This document shows positions 43,790 through 55,271 of a stretch of DNA of 64,000 bases, piece by piece. The stretch is from Saussurea involucrata (Eukaryota > Streptophyta > Magnoliopsida > Asterales > Asteraceae), in contig CM066314.1 in the NCBI GenBank assembly GCA_033807775.1, forward strand, positions 95,396,929-95,460,928. Reading direction: 5' to 3'. Each line of letters starts with the position of its first letter. The stretch's first letter is position 1. The notes below the pieces were generated by a model. The model was not told where the DNA came from. It saw only the letters and a program-made list of their open reading frames with translations, and searched no databases. The translations under genes were made by a program, and so were the position numbers.

Positions 43790-46700
43790 ATGGCGCAACA
43801 ACAAGATGACCCACAACAAAACATCCCTCCTCTTGAGGATGTCATAGACGACAAGGCCGACAACGCCCTGGTTCCCGAGGATCAGGAGCTTGAGATCAAC
43901 CCAAACAACCACCACCTTGATGCTGCTGCTTTCAGACCCGATCATCGAGTAGTGGTTGATATCTTGCTCGGCCACCCGCTTCGCCGAGCAGTGACCGCGA
44001 CAACTGATGTACCGCTCATTTATGTGCATCAAGTATGGCACACGGCGAGGGTGGTTACTGTCAACAATGTTCAGACCATCACTGCCAACATCGATCACCA
44101 TCCGTTCACACTGACGCTGGAATCCTTCTGCCGACTACTGTCCCTACCGGAACCGACTGCCGGAGGCCATGCAGCTTACGCACCTACCATCGACGATGTC
44201 ACACTGTGTGCTGAAGTTCGCGCGCTCGGATATCGCCACGACCTCGACCGCCTGTCCGCCTTCAACAGAAAATGGATCGTCCCAATCTGGTACACCTTCT
44301 TCTCAATCCTAAACCGGTGTCTATCCTCATGATGGAAGGGGATAGACCAGTGCACCGTGGACTTTCTGCGTTTATTTCACGCAGTTGTTTACAATCGCCA
44401 CATAGACTTCACAGCAGTCATTTGGCGTGAATTGGTGCTAGCCATCAGATAGACCGGCGGTACGAAAAAGAAACTCCTTCCATTTCCCCGGTTCTTTGCT
44501 CTAGCCGTTCGAAAACATATGGATGCGAACCCTCTGATCCCACGACGAATCAACCATCCGGTATGTCCTCATCACAATCAACAATACTTGGTGATTTGTA
44601 ACCCTCATAATACCCCATCCATGCCTATACCTGAAGCCTTACTGGTACACGCGGACCCCACTGCACCGAGTGTAGTATAATATAGGCGAGAGTTAGGGAA
44701 TCCCATGGTCCAGCCAGCGCCAGAGGGACCTCCCCAGTGACATAGAACCGAGGGACGTGAGGGTCCTATGACAAGAGGAGGAAGGGCCTAGGCAGCAGGG
44801 GCTCCCGGGCAGGGTGTGTTGAGAGTACGTGGGAGGGGAATTGGAGCGGGCGGTGTAGTGGATACGCGTACCAGTACTTCCCAAGCCGGAACAAGCCAAC
44901 AACTCCCAATTCCCATCACCCGACCGACGGGAAAAGCCGGAACATCGTCGAGACCAATGCTTCACCATGACACCGAGCCTTACTTATCTGATCCTCCCTC
45001 ACCGACCAGACATGTGGAGGATGTTGAATCTGACTCCACTGAATCCGATACGACCCATGCCATACGGTTATCCTTAATACCTACCAGTATCGGACCAAAC
45101 CCAGACTTTACCGAAGGAATCCCTTCTGACTCACCGGTACCCCTTCTTATCCCTACTACTCAGCATGTTATGGGAGATACAAGGAGAACCGAGGGAGTAT
45201 TAGGTGATGAGTTAGAACATGTGAGACGGAGGGAATTGAGGTCGAAAGCGAACCAAGAAAGATTAAGCCGTAAAGATAAAGAGGCTTCTGAGCGAATACA
45301 GCCACATGTCGCCCGGGTAGCCACATCTGCTATCCCGTCTCATCCATTGGGATGGGGTATTGAAGAAGCCGCCGTGGACCCAGCGGCGCAATTGCACAAC
45401 CTCCAAAGCCACTCATCCGTCTCTCAAAAGACGGATGTTTCATTTTTGCATGGGGATTTAGCACAAAATCTACCGGTCTCTCAACCGGAAGGTACTGGTA
45501 TTGAAAACAGAGACCAGCAGCCCCCGGTCTCGACTTCTTTAGACGCACTTTTGAGTCTAGAGCCTTTTGCAAATGTTACTTCTTCAGCTAGGAAACAAGA
45601 TGAGATACACCAAATCGAGGCTCTTCGTGACCCGATCGGAACTTTCGTAGTGTCTCCGCCTTTAAGCAGAACGCGAGGATCGGAAGGAAATCCTACCACG
45701 GCTACCCCTATGCCAACTGTGAACGTAGGTGGCTCTACCTCTGCGGTAGATGCTTCAACCGACAATCTAAGTGATCCTGAAGTTACCTTACCCGACTTTG
45801 TGTCACAAGGGTCCCTGGACAGCACCCTCAAGGCTGTCCGCGAGGCAATAGAGCAGCACCTCACCACCGATCTCGACAAGATTAAAAGCTTAATCAAAGT
45901 TAAAGAGAAGATAGTCGATTCTGAAACTGCACCTACACCTCCACCAGCTCCCGTTCAGCCAAATTATTCTGTGGATACATTGAAAACTATGCTTCCGGCT
46001 CAACTGCTCCAGAACGCCAAAACCGATGCCTCTACCGAAGCAGACATGATCTCCATTATTCGATCACAGGTATCTGCCCCATCGTCATCTGTTACATCAC
46101 GTTTGGACCAGCTTGACATGACTCTTAAGGACGTTACACAAGCGCTCAAAACGCTGTCCGACAGAGTCGCCTCACTCGAAGACACATGCAAGAGTCAAGC
46201 TGGCGGACTCAAAAGAAGGCACGATGACCAGGATGATCCTGATCACCGTGAGGGGGAGAACTAGAGACTACGTTTATCTGAGTCCTCCATAATCATCCCT
46301 GAAACTACTGTGGTTCAACAGGAACCGTCAACTGTGGCAACTACAACTGAAGAAGAACCTGAAGCCTTGTTGCCTTTAACCGAGATGGTAATTGATATGT
46401 ACATCTCCGATGACGAAGACCCGACGGTTGAAAAGCCTGAGGGAACAACACAGGAATTGGTCAACTTTGATATATCAGATGGATCTACACTCAATCTTAT
46501 TGATCCAAACACACATACCGACCCGGAGACCAAATATGCATGGTATGAAAAAGCCGCCAGTGCCGTAAATCTCCAGGTAAATATGATCTTTCCAACTGAT
46601 GAAGAGGATAATGTTGACTACGACCAATTTCTGCTACAAAATCTTTATGGTACTCCCGTTCACTCAGCTCAAGCCGCCGAAACTTCTGCAAGACCCGGAT

Positions 46701-47619
46701 CTACAACTGCTGATATTCCGACATCTCCTCAACAACAACCCATAGCTTCTGATCTTCCTCCTCCTCAACAGCAACATATCTGATGGGAGAAGATCACGAT
46801 ATTTATTCTTCACCTGGAGGAATCAATGAAAAGGTTGGTCGTTCACAGGTTACGCCCTATCGAGCCTACTTTTTGCAATGGTATTTATAGCTCCAACCCA
46901 GAATACCAAAGCCAATACATAAACGCGATGAAGCGGTGTCTACCAGTTAGACAAGTCCCAACAAAGCACAACATCACCGAAGTGCTCAACGTCCAATAAG
47001 GTAGAATTCTGAAGGTTATGTTTCCCATTTTCACTGTCCGACGCGAAGACGGAAATGAACGGATATTTTCCGAAGATGACTTCAAGAATCTCCGACCGTT
47101 CGACTTCTATGCTATCCTGAAAGACCTCCGTACCAGAATTATCCGACCGCTTCAAGTAACCAAAGCGCTCGAAGTTGTTCGTCGATTCCTAGTCCATACC
47201 ATCATGATGTCTTATCTCACGGACTTCCAAATGGCAATAGAGAACAGAGCTAAGAAGGTAAACCTATTAAAGCCGAGAACGCACTGCTTTTGGAACCAGA
47301 ATTTGGGATAGTCTACATCAACGATCAGAATGAAAAGATATTTCTTCGCTTCAGTCAGGTAGACAGATTCTGCGACGGCACGCTCTTCAAAGTTCAAGAT
47401 GCTCTTTGAAAAATCATCTCCTTCGAATCTGAAAATCAAAGGCTCTCGTATATTCCCAATCCGAATGAAACTACTGCTCGAAAAGCCTTAGAAGTGGTTG
47501 AAGAACGCATCGACTATCACCGCGCCATCCTAGTGTTTGAGGTACGCTTTGCGCTCCGAAAAAGATACGTTGATAACTGGCGCGAACTCGAACTTCGATT
47601 CAAAGGGGGAGATTGTTAA
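43790..47619 (+). pseudogene. Element I env-like ORF, decayed, stop inside the 3' LTR
   Basis: ATG 43790 (MAQQQDDPQQNIPP). N-terminal domain with the motif WYTFFSILNRCL, shared with F (WNTLFSILNRCL). A long Pro/Ser/Thr-rich middle with basic RVRGRGIGAG follows, then a C-terminal coiled coil (45820-46220), RRHDDQDDPDHREGEN over a G5AG tract (46250), and a conserved C-terminal domain (47018-47310: FTVRREDGNERIFSEDDF; YLTDFQMAIE). Almost the whole length is one frame; stops occur at 44330, 44448, 44678, 46262, 46781 and 46997, and a frameshift lies near 47265. The last codons run over the polypurine tract and stop at TAA, bases 4-6 of the LTR. No signal peptide or clear membrane segment was seen. 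Confidence 0.78.
47603..47613 (+). promoter_or_regulatory. Element I terminal polypurine tract
   Basis: aaagggggaga before TGTTAAGG of the 3' LTR. It is also coding (Lys-Gly-Gly) for the env-like ORF. Confidence 0.88.
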
Positions 47620-47894
47620 GGCAATATTTGGTTGAATAGAAGTTCAAGGGCTTGTTTTGTAAATCTTTATTTTGAGCCTAGTTAGTGAACGGGCCGTGGG
47701 CTTGTTACCACGGGCCCATAGTATTTAAATGCTTTGTTTAGCTTAGAAACAAGCTAATTTTCATTTTAGCTTTCCTACTCGTATTGTAAACTCTCTGAAT
47801 TATTGAAAGCAAATTGGATGACCAGTTGAAATCATAACACCTGTTCTTATTCATTGATTTCTTCATTGTTCGTTGCACGGATCTGGAACTCACA
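47614..47894 (+). repeat. Element I 3' LTR (281 bp)
   Basis: Partner of 28077-28103 plus 33961-34214, about 12 differences. Followed by the duplication ACTTG at 47895-47899. Confidence 0.93.
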
Positions 47895-48384
47895 ACTTGA
47901 CTCTCAAAGTTGAACTTGTGGGAGTCCAGAGTCTCATTAACATTTTTTTCTAAGACTTGGGCTTTTCCCACAAACTTGGATGTGATACTCATCATTCTGC
48001 TCAGGACACCTCTTCTAAAATAACCCATGTGTCCAATAGTCATTGGGCGATCGTTGGGTCTGGGAGCGTTGACAGAGATTGGAGTTGACGTAGATGCTTC
48101 TGGTGCAGTTGCTTCTTTGATTGCAGAGTTGACAGAGGTGTTGATCATCTCTGTCAGAGTTTTGATGTTGGTCTCTGACAGAATGATATAGGGTACTGGC
48201 AGAGTTCTATTGATTGATTCCTTGTGATTTTCTGCCATTGTTGCTTTCAGATCAGAAATTTCTTTGTGCAGCTTCTCTGCCTCCTCTGTCCTTGTCTTTT
48301 CGCAACCAGTGAACTTCTGGGAAGTTTCTGCCAACTTTGTTTGTACCACTTTTAGTTCTTCTTTCTGAGAAGCATTCTCCTTTA
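47895..48384 (-). pseudogene. Element H env-like ORF, upstream part
   Basis: Minus strand, open from the J junction to the I insertion. It reads a coiled coil (ASQKEELKVVQTKLAETSQKF; EEAEKLHKEISDLKATMAE), then ETNIKTLTEMINTSVNSAIKEA, a Ser/Pro linker and VGKAQVLEKNVNETLDSHKF. The frame continues at 28071 after removal of I. The N-terminus is lost at the junction with J. A comparable coiled coil lies in the F ORF at about 61030-61500. Confidence 0.7.
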
Positions 48385-49366
48385 GGAAAGACAGTTGGAA
48401 GGAGGTGCTAAAACACAAAAAAACCGAAGAGCACAGTACATCAATGAATATCATGCATTCAGAGCCTCTTCAACAGAATCTCTGCAAACAACATACGACA
48501 GATTCAACTCTCTAATCAACAAGTGCAGAAAATCAGGCATTGACAGAACTTCTGAAGAAAACAATGTCATGTTTTTAAAAAGTCTAAATGAAGAATGGCT
48601 CCAGTTGTCTATGTCCCTACAGACAAATCAGGATCTAGACACCTGGACTCTCTCTGATCTTTACGGAACATTAGCCGCACATGAACCTCAGATAGCACAG
48701 GCTAAAACACTAACCATTGTACCATATGCACTGGTTAGTAAAACTAAAGAAGATGCACAAAGACCAAGAAATGAAAAAGCCACAGAGGAGAAGAAGAAGG
48801 AGAAGAAGAAGATGGTGAGAATAGACAGTGAAGAAGAAGAACAAGCAGAAAAAGAAATAACTCTTGCGTCACTAGCTAAATCTTTAGCTCTATTGACAAA
48901 AGAGTTCAGAGGAAACAGAAGAGGTTCCGGAAATGAAAGATATGATAGAGAAAACAGAAGAGATGACAGAAGAGAAGAAGAATCGAGTGGCCGACAGAGG
49001 TCAAGCGAAAGACATTACAGAGGAAATGACCGACAGAGGTCAGATGACTCGGTAAGCCACATACAGCAAGAATGCTACAAATGCGGCAAACCTGGTCACT
49101 ATGCAAATGAATGTAGATCAGAGAAAGGTGGAGACCTACAGAAGTCCAAGGATCAAACAGGAAACACTCCTCAAGGGTGTTTTAACTGCGGCAAACCCGG
49201 CCATTTTGCGAATGAATGCAGAAGCAGATCAAATCGCCCACAGAGGGACTCTGCTTTCTACAAAAAGAAAGCCGAGTATTATGCTCAAAAATCCTTAATG
49301 GCAAAAGGACATTCTGAGGAGAACACAGAAGACTTCCAGTCAGACTCTACTTCTGACGATGAACAT
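48385..49366 (+). pseudogene. J: gag fragment of the F family
   Basis: Corresponds to F 50756-51746 with a few per cent differences and a net 9-bp length difference. It covers the end of the gag domain (QYINEYHAFRASSTESL; MFLKSLNEEWLQLSMSL) and both zinc knuckles (CYKCGKPGHYANEC and CFNCGKPGHFANEC). The frame is open throughout. It starts abruptly at a junction with minus-strand H sequence, sharing ggaaagacag with F, and ends where F is inserted. Confidence 0.9.
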
Positions 49367-50215
49367 TGTTAGCTTCAATCTTCCTAATCATAGAAATACT
49401 TAGAAGTAGTGAAAAATAGGCTAAGTATAGAAAAGCCTCTCACAGAGGCTCTGCCACTTCTTCCAGAAGATCAAGTCCAGAAAGCCACAGAAGCTACAGA
49501 GGTAATCACAGAACCTCTGTAGTGCGCAAGAAGAAGATCAACTCGGAAACAAGTGGACTGCTCCACAGAAGGTCAGACCATAGAACCTCTGTAATGCCTT
49601 ACAGAGCCTCTGTGGTCTGCTATGAAGACTTGGAAGATATTACTGGATACGTTCATCAACTTGCATGGAAAAGTACTGTCAAAACACGTGTCAAGCTCTG
49701 AGTGGACTCAATAGGGCATGGTACAAAATAGACGTCTGCGCCATTTAATGCATTTACCAATAGTACATCTGCTCCATTAAATGCGCATGGCTCAAACAAC
49801 TGCTCACACCATCCAGTCCACTGTTCACACCATCCAGTTTACTATTCATGCCGTAAAAGGAACAGTGACCAACTTCATAGTCTTCTAAGAGTAGTATAAA
49901 AGGAAGTCTCATGTTGAGATCTTCCTAACGACGAAAACACAAGGAATCACTAATACTCTCAAGCTTTATTGTCAAATATCTGAGTGTTATATTCTCACAC
50001 ACACCAACAGTTCTTAATCTGTTCTTCGTTGTTCTTATTATATATTGAGTAACAGTAACTGTTCAAGAAATCCTTTTTATTCCTTACTGTTTTCTTTATA
50101 TATGTGCGTTCTAATATCTATCAAACATATCTGTTAGTTTAATACGCTTCCGCATCAAACTCTAAACTCCACTAACAGATTGTTAATCTTGATTAAGTGT
50201 ATATGGGTTCCAACA
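49367..50215 (+). repeat. Element F 5' LTR (849 bp)
   Basis: TGTTAGCTTC...TTCCAACA. TATA box TATAAAAGG at 49895-49903. Words ACAGAGG and CCTCTGT recur about ten times in the first 260 bp. Confidence 0.93.
49895..49903 (+). promoter_or_regulatory. TATA box of element F LTR
   Basis: TATAAAAGG, with transcription expected to start about 30 bp downstream. The same 9-mer sits in the D LTR. Confidence 0.65.
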
Positions 50216-50217
50216 AT

Positions 50218-50229
50218 TGGTATCAGAGC
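50218..50229 (+). promoter_or_regulatory. Element F primer binding site
   Basis: TGGTATCAGAGC, initiator tRNA-Met type, two bases after the LTR. The leader to gag is only 155 bp, far shorter than in B, C or I. Confidence 0.93.
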
Positions 50230-50384
50230 CTTCCTTGATTTTCAATATCAAGTGATCCACTTATCAAGACTCTTGATAGATATTATTGAGATTTAAAATT
50301 GTGTCTGGAAACTGCTTAAACCCAGAAAATCTTCAAGCTCATCGAAGTAACTCTTTAGTCATACATTCTTTCTAAAATCTTCAA

Positions 50385-53300
50385 ATGACAAATACAAATA
50401 ATTTCTTTACTATTGGTTCTCTCACTAAACCTCCTACTCTACTTCGAGATAAGTATCCTCAGTGGAAAATAAGAATGGTCCATTTTTTCGAGGGCACTGA
50501 AAAAAATCAAGTACAATATCTGTACAATCCTCCTCCTATTCCCATGACAGTAGTACCTCGTATACCTGCTACTGCTGAATCTGCCGAAATCCCCGAACAT
50601 CAAAAACCAAAGCCAAAAGGGGAGTGGTCAACCGAAGATAAAGCAGAAGATGAAGTTGCTCAGAAAACCAAGAGGACATTAATTATGGCAATACCCAACG
50701 AACTCTTTCAATCCTTGGATTCATGTGAAACAGCACATGATCTGTGGAAAGAACTGGAAAGACAGTTGGAAGGAGGTGCTAAAACACAAAAAAACCGAAG
50801 AGCACAGTACATCAATGAATATCATGCATTCAAAGCCTCTGCAACAGAATCTCTGCAAACAACATACGACAAATTCAACTCTCTAATCAACCAGTGCAGA
50901 AAATCAGGCATTGACAGAACTTCTGAAGAAAACAATGTCATGTTTTTAAAAAGTCTAAATGAAGAATGGCTCCAGCTGTCTATGTCCCTACAGACAAATC
51001 AGGATCTAGACACCTGGACTCTCTCTGATCTTTACGGAACATTAGCCGCACAAGAACCTCAGATAGCACAGGCTAAAACACTAACCATTGCACCATATGC
51101 ATTGGTTAGTAAAACTAAAGAGGATGCACAGAGACCAAGAAATGATAAAGCCACAGAGGAGAGGAAGAAGATGGTGATAATTGACAGTGAAGAAGAAGAG
51201 CAAGCAGAAAAAGAAACAACTCTTGCGTCACTAGCTAAATCTTTAGCTCTATTGACAAAAGAGTTCAGAGGAAACAGAAGAGGTTCCGGAAATGAAAGAT
51301 ATGATAGAGAAAACCAGGATGACAGAAGAGACAACAGAAGAGATGACAGAAGAGGAGAAGAATCAAGTGGCCGACAGAGGTCAAACGATAGAAATTACAG
51401 AGGGAATGACCGACAGAGGTCAGATGACTCGGTAAGCCACACACAGCAAGAATGCTACAAATGCGGCAAACCTGGTCACTATGCAAATGAATGTAGATCA
51501 GAGAAAGGCGGAGACCTACAGAAGTCCAATGATCGAACAGGAAACACTCCTCAAGGATGTTTTAACTGCGGCAAACCAGGCCATTTTGCGAATGAATGCA
51601 GAAGCAGATCAAATCGCCCACAGAGGGACTCTGCTTTCTACAAAAAGAAAGCCGAATATTATGCTCAAAAATCCTTAATGGCAAAAGGACATTTTGAGGA
51701 GAACACAGAAGACTTCCAGTCAGACTCTACTTCTGACGATGAACATACCGCTAATGCCCTCTTCTGTGGCATGGCAGAAGTCGACTCCTGCACTGACTCT
51801 GAGGTATCTACTTCAAATTCCAACTCTTGTATTACCTCTGTAGATGATAATACACTTAGAATTAACATTGAATTAATTGAACTGAAAGAGATAAATCAAA
51901 GTATTCAGAAAAGACTCACTTTCAATGAGAGAGAAGTACGGCTTCTCATTCAAGAAAAAGCAATGATTTTTGAGGAAAAAGAGAGAATAGAAAAGAATTG
52001 GAACAAAACTCTAGATCCTTTAAAAAAACAAATTTCTGAATTAACCAATACTTTAAAAGATTAAACAAAAGAACTTTCAGTTTCAAGGAGCGAAACTACT
52101 GACATAAGATCTCTTAAAGAATACTTTCAAAGAGAAAGAGAGGTATTATGGCAAGATTTACTCAGAAGAGAAGTTTTGCTTAAAAACTATAAAGATGCAC
52201 AGAAAGTTTATGAAAAAATAAACTCACAAATAGGGAGACGAGGTATAGGGTATGATGATATCACCCTAGGTGTTGAAGGCAAAAGAAACAAACCTCTGTC
52301 CTCGTTATTTGTGATTGGAAAAACAAACAAACCAGATTTTCCAAATCTAATCTCTGTAAACAAACGGGCGAAAATCTCTGTGGATCCTTACTTGAAGAAA
52401 CATAAGAAGATGATTAACGTGAGGTTTGAAAACACAGACTCATCATCTTCAACCTCTGTCAATAGAAGTATCAAACCAAAGAAATATCTGAAAACACAAG
52501 ATCAGATTGGTATCTTCAAGTTTGGTAAACCAGAGACCCAAACACAGGTTGCATTTGTCTGTTTGATAAACGTTGAAAAGAAATTGTCAGCAGAAGCTCC
52601 TGAGTTTAAACCCATTTTTTCAGAAGAAAACTCTAAAAATTTAATTGAAAAAGAAATTTTGGAAATATGGAAATCAAGCGTTTTAGAAAATTTCTGTACA
52701 TCTTCTATAGATAAAACTCTCACTGAAGAAATCTTATTAGAAACCTCTGCAATCTATGAAAACTATTCTACAGAGGAAGAAAGCTCGTACGATACATGCT
52801 CAGAAAATCCAGCCTCTATTGAAAGAATTGACTCAACCTCTGTATACGAGGACGATTCATCCTCTGACAACTCAGAGACTGATTTCAAATCAGGGATAAT
52901 TCACTGTGATACAGAGGATGTCAAATTCTCCTCCGAAGTTCCTCACAGAACTATTTCTCCAAAAGAGAAACTCACAGAGATTCCAATCTGCCAAGATTTT
53001 ATAAAATTGAATCTACATATCAAAACCTCTGCTGAGCTTAAAATGTTACAGAAGACCTCTATTGATCCTATAAGTTCTAGATTTTCAAAACCTAAGGTTA
53101 ATAAATCTTTTTCTTCTGTGACAGTGATGAAAGAAGTTCACCACAGAAGGCAGGTCCTAAACAGAGCTTTTGCAAACAACATTCGAGTATTCATAGATCT
53201 TCTAGTAATAGGAAATCTAATGTAAAGAAAGAATGTAATGCCTCTGTGGCTGAGTTCAAAAAGTTCAATGAAAAGTTCAAGCAAATTACATCTCATATTC

Positions 53301-53497
53301 AATACTGTCATTGCTTTGATCTTATGTCTAAACTTAATAATCATTTATCAAGTCAAGTCTGTTTACTCTCTACGACAATTCAAAAGTCAAATCCCACAAA
53401 GAAACAATCTGACTCTTCTGCAGAGAACAAAATGTATTTCAAGAATGCCAAGGCAAACTTGAAAAACTCTAACAATATTGGACCCATATGGATATGG
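50385..53497 (+). pseudogene. Element F Gag with two CCHC knuckles, one stop and one frameshift
   Basis: ATG 50385 (MTNTNNFFTIGSLTKPP). Gag domain (YPQWKIRMVHFFEG; MAIPNELFQSLDSCETAHDLWKELERQLEG), Arg/Asp-rich linker, zinc knuckles CYKCGKPGHYANEC (51453-51494) and CFNCGKPGHFANEC (51558-51599), and a coiled coil. TAA at 52062-52064 interrupts the frame, which reopens through YFQREREVLWQDLL to about 53130, where a shift of frame occurs. The C-terminal part then reaches IGPIWIWAPK at 53506. Words ACCTCTGT/ACAGAGGT are frequent in frame (Thr-Ser-Val, Thr-Glu-Val). Builds the particle and binds RNA in intact relatives. Confidence 0.88.
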
Positions 53498-53526
53498 GCA
53501 CCTAAATCTCTGTGATTGTCCTGCAG
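53498..53526 (+). promoter_or_regulatory. Gag/pol border segment of element F (29 nt, GC...AG)
   Basis: GCACCT after the gag Trp codon, gag stop TGA inside, ending TTGTCCTGCAG. Deleting the 29 nt puts gag and protease in one frame. Confidence 0.45.
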
Positions 53527-55271
53527 AAGAAGTATGTGCCAATCTGGTATCTAGACTCCGGATGCTCAAGGCACATGACTGGTGACAGAAGTGCACTATC
53601 CACGTACAAAGAAACACAAGATGGTGGATAAAAGTTCAATGAAAGGACACATAAAAGGCTATGGAGTCATAAGGAAAGAAGACGTTTCTGTATACAAAGT
53701 TGCATATGTGGATGGCCTTAAGCACAACCTACTCAGTGTAAGTCAACTTTGTGATACAGGATTCAATGTGTTGTTCAAAAGAACTTTCTGCTCTCTACAA
53801 AGTGAAGAAACAAGTATGGAACTTCTGCGATCTGAAAGAATAGGTGATCTATATCTAATGAACTTCAACTCAAAGAACAAAGACAAAGTTTGCCTTGTTG
53901 CCTGCAAAAGTGAAGAAGCCTGGTTATGGCACAACAGGTTCTGTCACTTAAATTTTCACACATTGGAAAAACTGGTCAAACTTGATCTAGTTAAAGGTTT
54001 GCCAAATGTTAAGTTCAATAAGGATCATTTATGTTCTGCCTGTGAGATGGGAAAACTCAAAAGAGCTTCCCACAAAGGCAAAACAGATGTATCTTGCACT
54101 AGACCTCTGTACATGCTTCATGTCGACCTCTGCGGTCCCATTGCCATACAGAGCCTAGGTGGCAAGAAATACATACTTGTCCTAATTGATGAGTATTCGC
54201 GTTTCACATGGGTTGAATTCGTTAGAAAGAAATCAGATGTTCCAAATATATTGATAAATCTAATGAAAAGAATCCAAGTTCTTTATAATTGCAGAATACA
54301 GAAGTTAAGAAGTGACAATGGCACAGAATTTAAAAACTCTGTCATTGAAGCCTATCTTTCAATAGAAGGAATATCACAGAACTTTTCTGCAGCTCGCACT
54401 CCACAACAGAACGGTGTTGTCGAAAGAAAAAAATCGAACACTTGTGGAAGCCGCAAGAACTATGATGTCAGCATGCGGATTATCAATGAACTTTTGGGCA
54501 GAAGCAATTTCTAATGCGTGTTATACTCAAAATCGATCAACCATTGTTAAAAGACACCTCAAGACGCCTTACGAATTGCTTAACAAACGACGGCCAAACA
54601 TCAAAATTTTCCATGTATTCGGATGCAAATGCTTCGTCTTAAACGACAGAGATTCAAGAGGAAAGTTTGATGTAAAAGCAGATGAAGGCAAATTCATTGG
54701 ATACTCTGCCACTTCCAAAGCCTACAGAACATTCCTTACAAAGTCTCACAAGATTGTAGAAAGCATCAATGTTTCTTTTGATGATTCATTCCAAATGACT
54801 TCTGAACAAATCAGTTCAGAACTCGGAACTAAAGGGAAATCCTCTGTCATCTCACGAGCAAAAGAAGACTTGGATCTTCTATTTTTAGAGATGCTCAACG
54901 AAAACATTGATCCTTCTGTTGGAACAATCAGGGTTTCTGAAGAACCATCCTCTGTCGGACAAAATCCTACAGGTTTGTCTCTAACTGGTCCTAATAATGC
55001 TTCATCTTCTTCTGTACATACTACAGATGCAATTGCCGAAGCAGAAGAAAGTGCAGAAGATGAAACATCAAGGAAAACGACCACAGAAGCTGCACAAACC
55101 ACAGAAGAACCAATTACAGAGGAAATCGAGGACCAAGACTATACGTCCTCAGAGGAACAAACTCCACCACCACTCATACCAATCATTCCACAAACGGTAG
55201 AATCAACTACCAAGGCACGAAGAACAACAGAGGCTACACAAGAAGAAACACAAGAAGTCTCTTAAGAAAGT
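53527..55271 (+). pseudogene. Element F protease and integrase, two frameshifts and one stop
   Basis: Protease motif WYLDSGCSRHMTG at the start, with a frameshift about 20 codons later (before KSSMKGHIKGYGV). GAG pre-integrase zinc region (WHNRFCHLNFHTLEKL; CSACEMGKLKRA). Integrase core: HVDLCGP, RSDNGTEF, GVVERK; all three acidic residues are present. An A7 run at about 54427-54433 has one A more than relatives and shifts the frame; it could be a sequencing error. The remainder (MNFWAEAISNACYTQNRS, IFHVFGCKCFVLNDRD) and a Thr/Glu-rich linker follow to a TAA at 55263-55265 that keeps the frame. Confidence 0.9.

Larger units (their letters stand above)
28077..47894 (+). mobile_element. Element I: complete env-containing Sirevirus, decayed
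   Basis: Two LTRs (281 bp each, about 12 differences), target duplication ACTTG, Met PBS, gag, pol, a pol-env interval with many polypurine tracts, and an env-like ORF reaching the 3' LTR. Without the nested element C it is about 14 kb. Many nonsense codons and a few frameshifts make all genes non-functional. It inserted into the env-like ORF of H: the H frame is continuous across the site when I and one duplication copy are left out. Confidence 0.93.
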
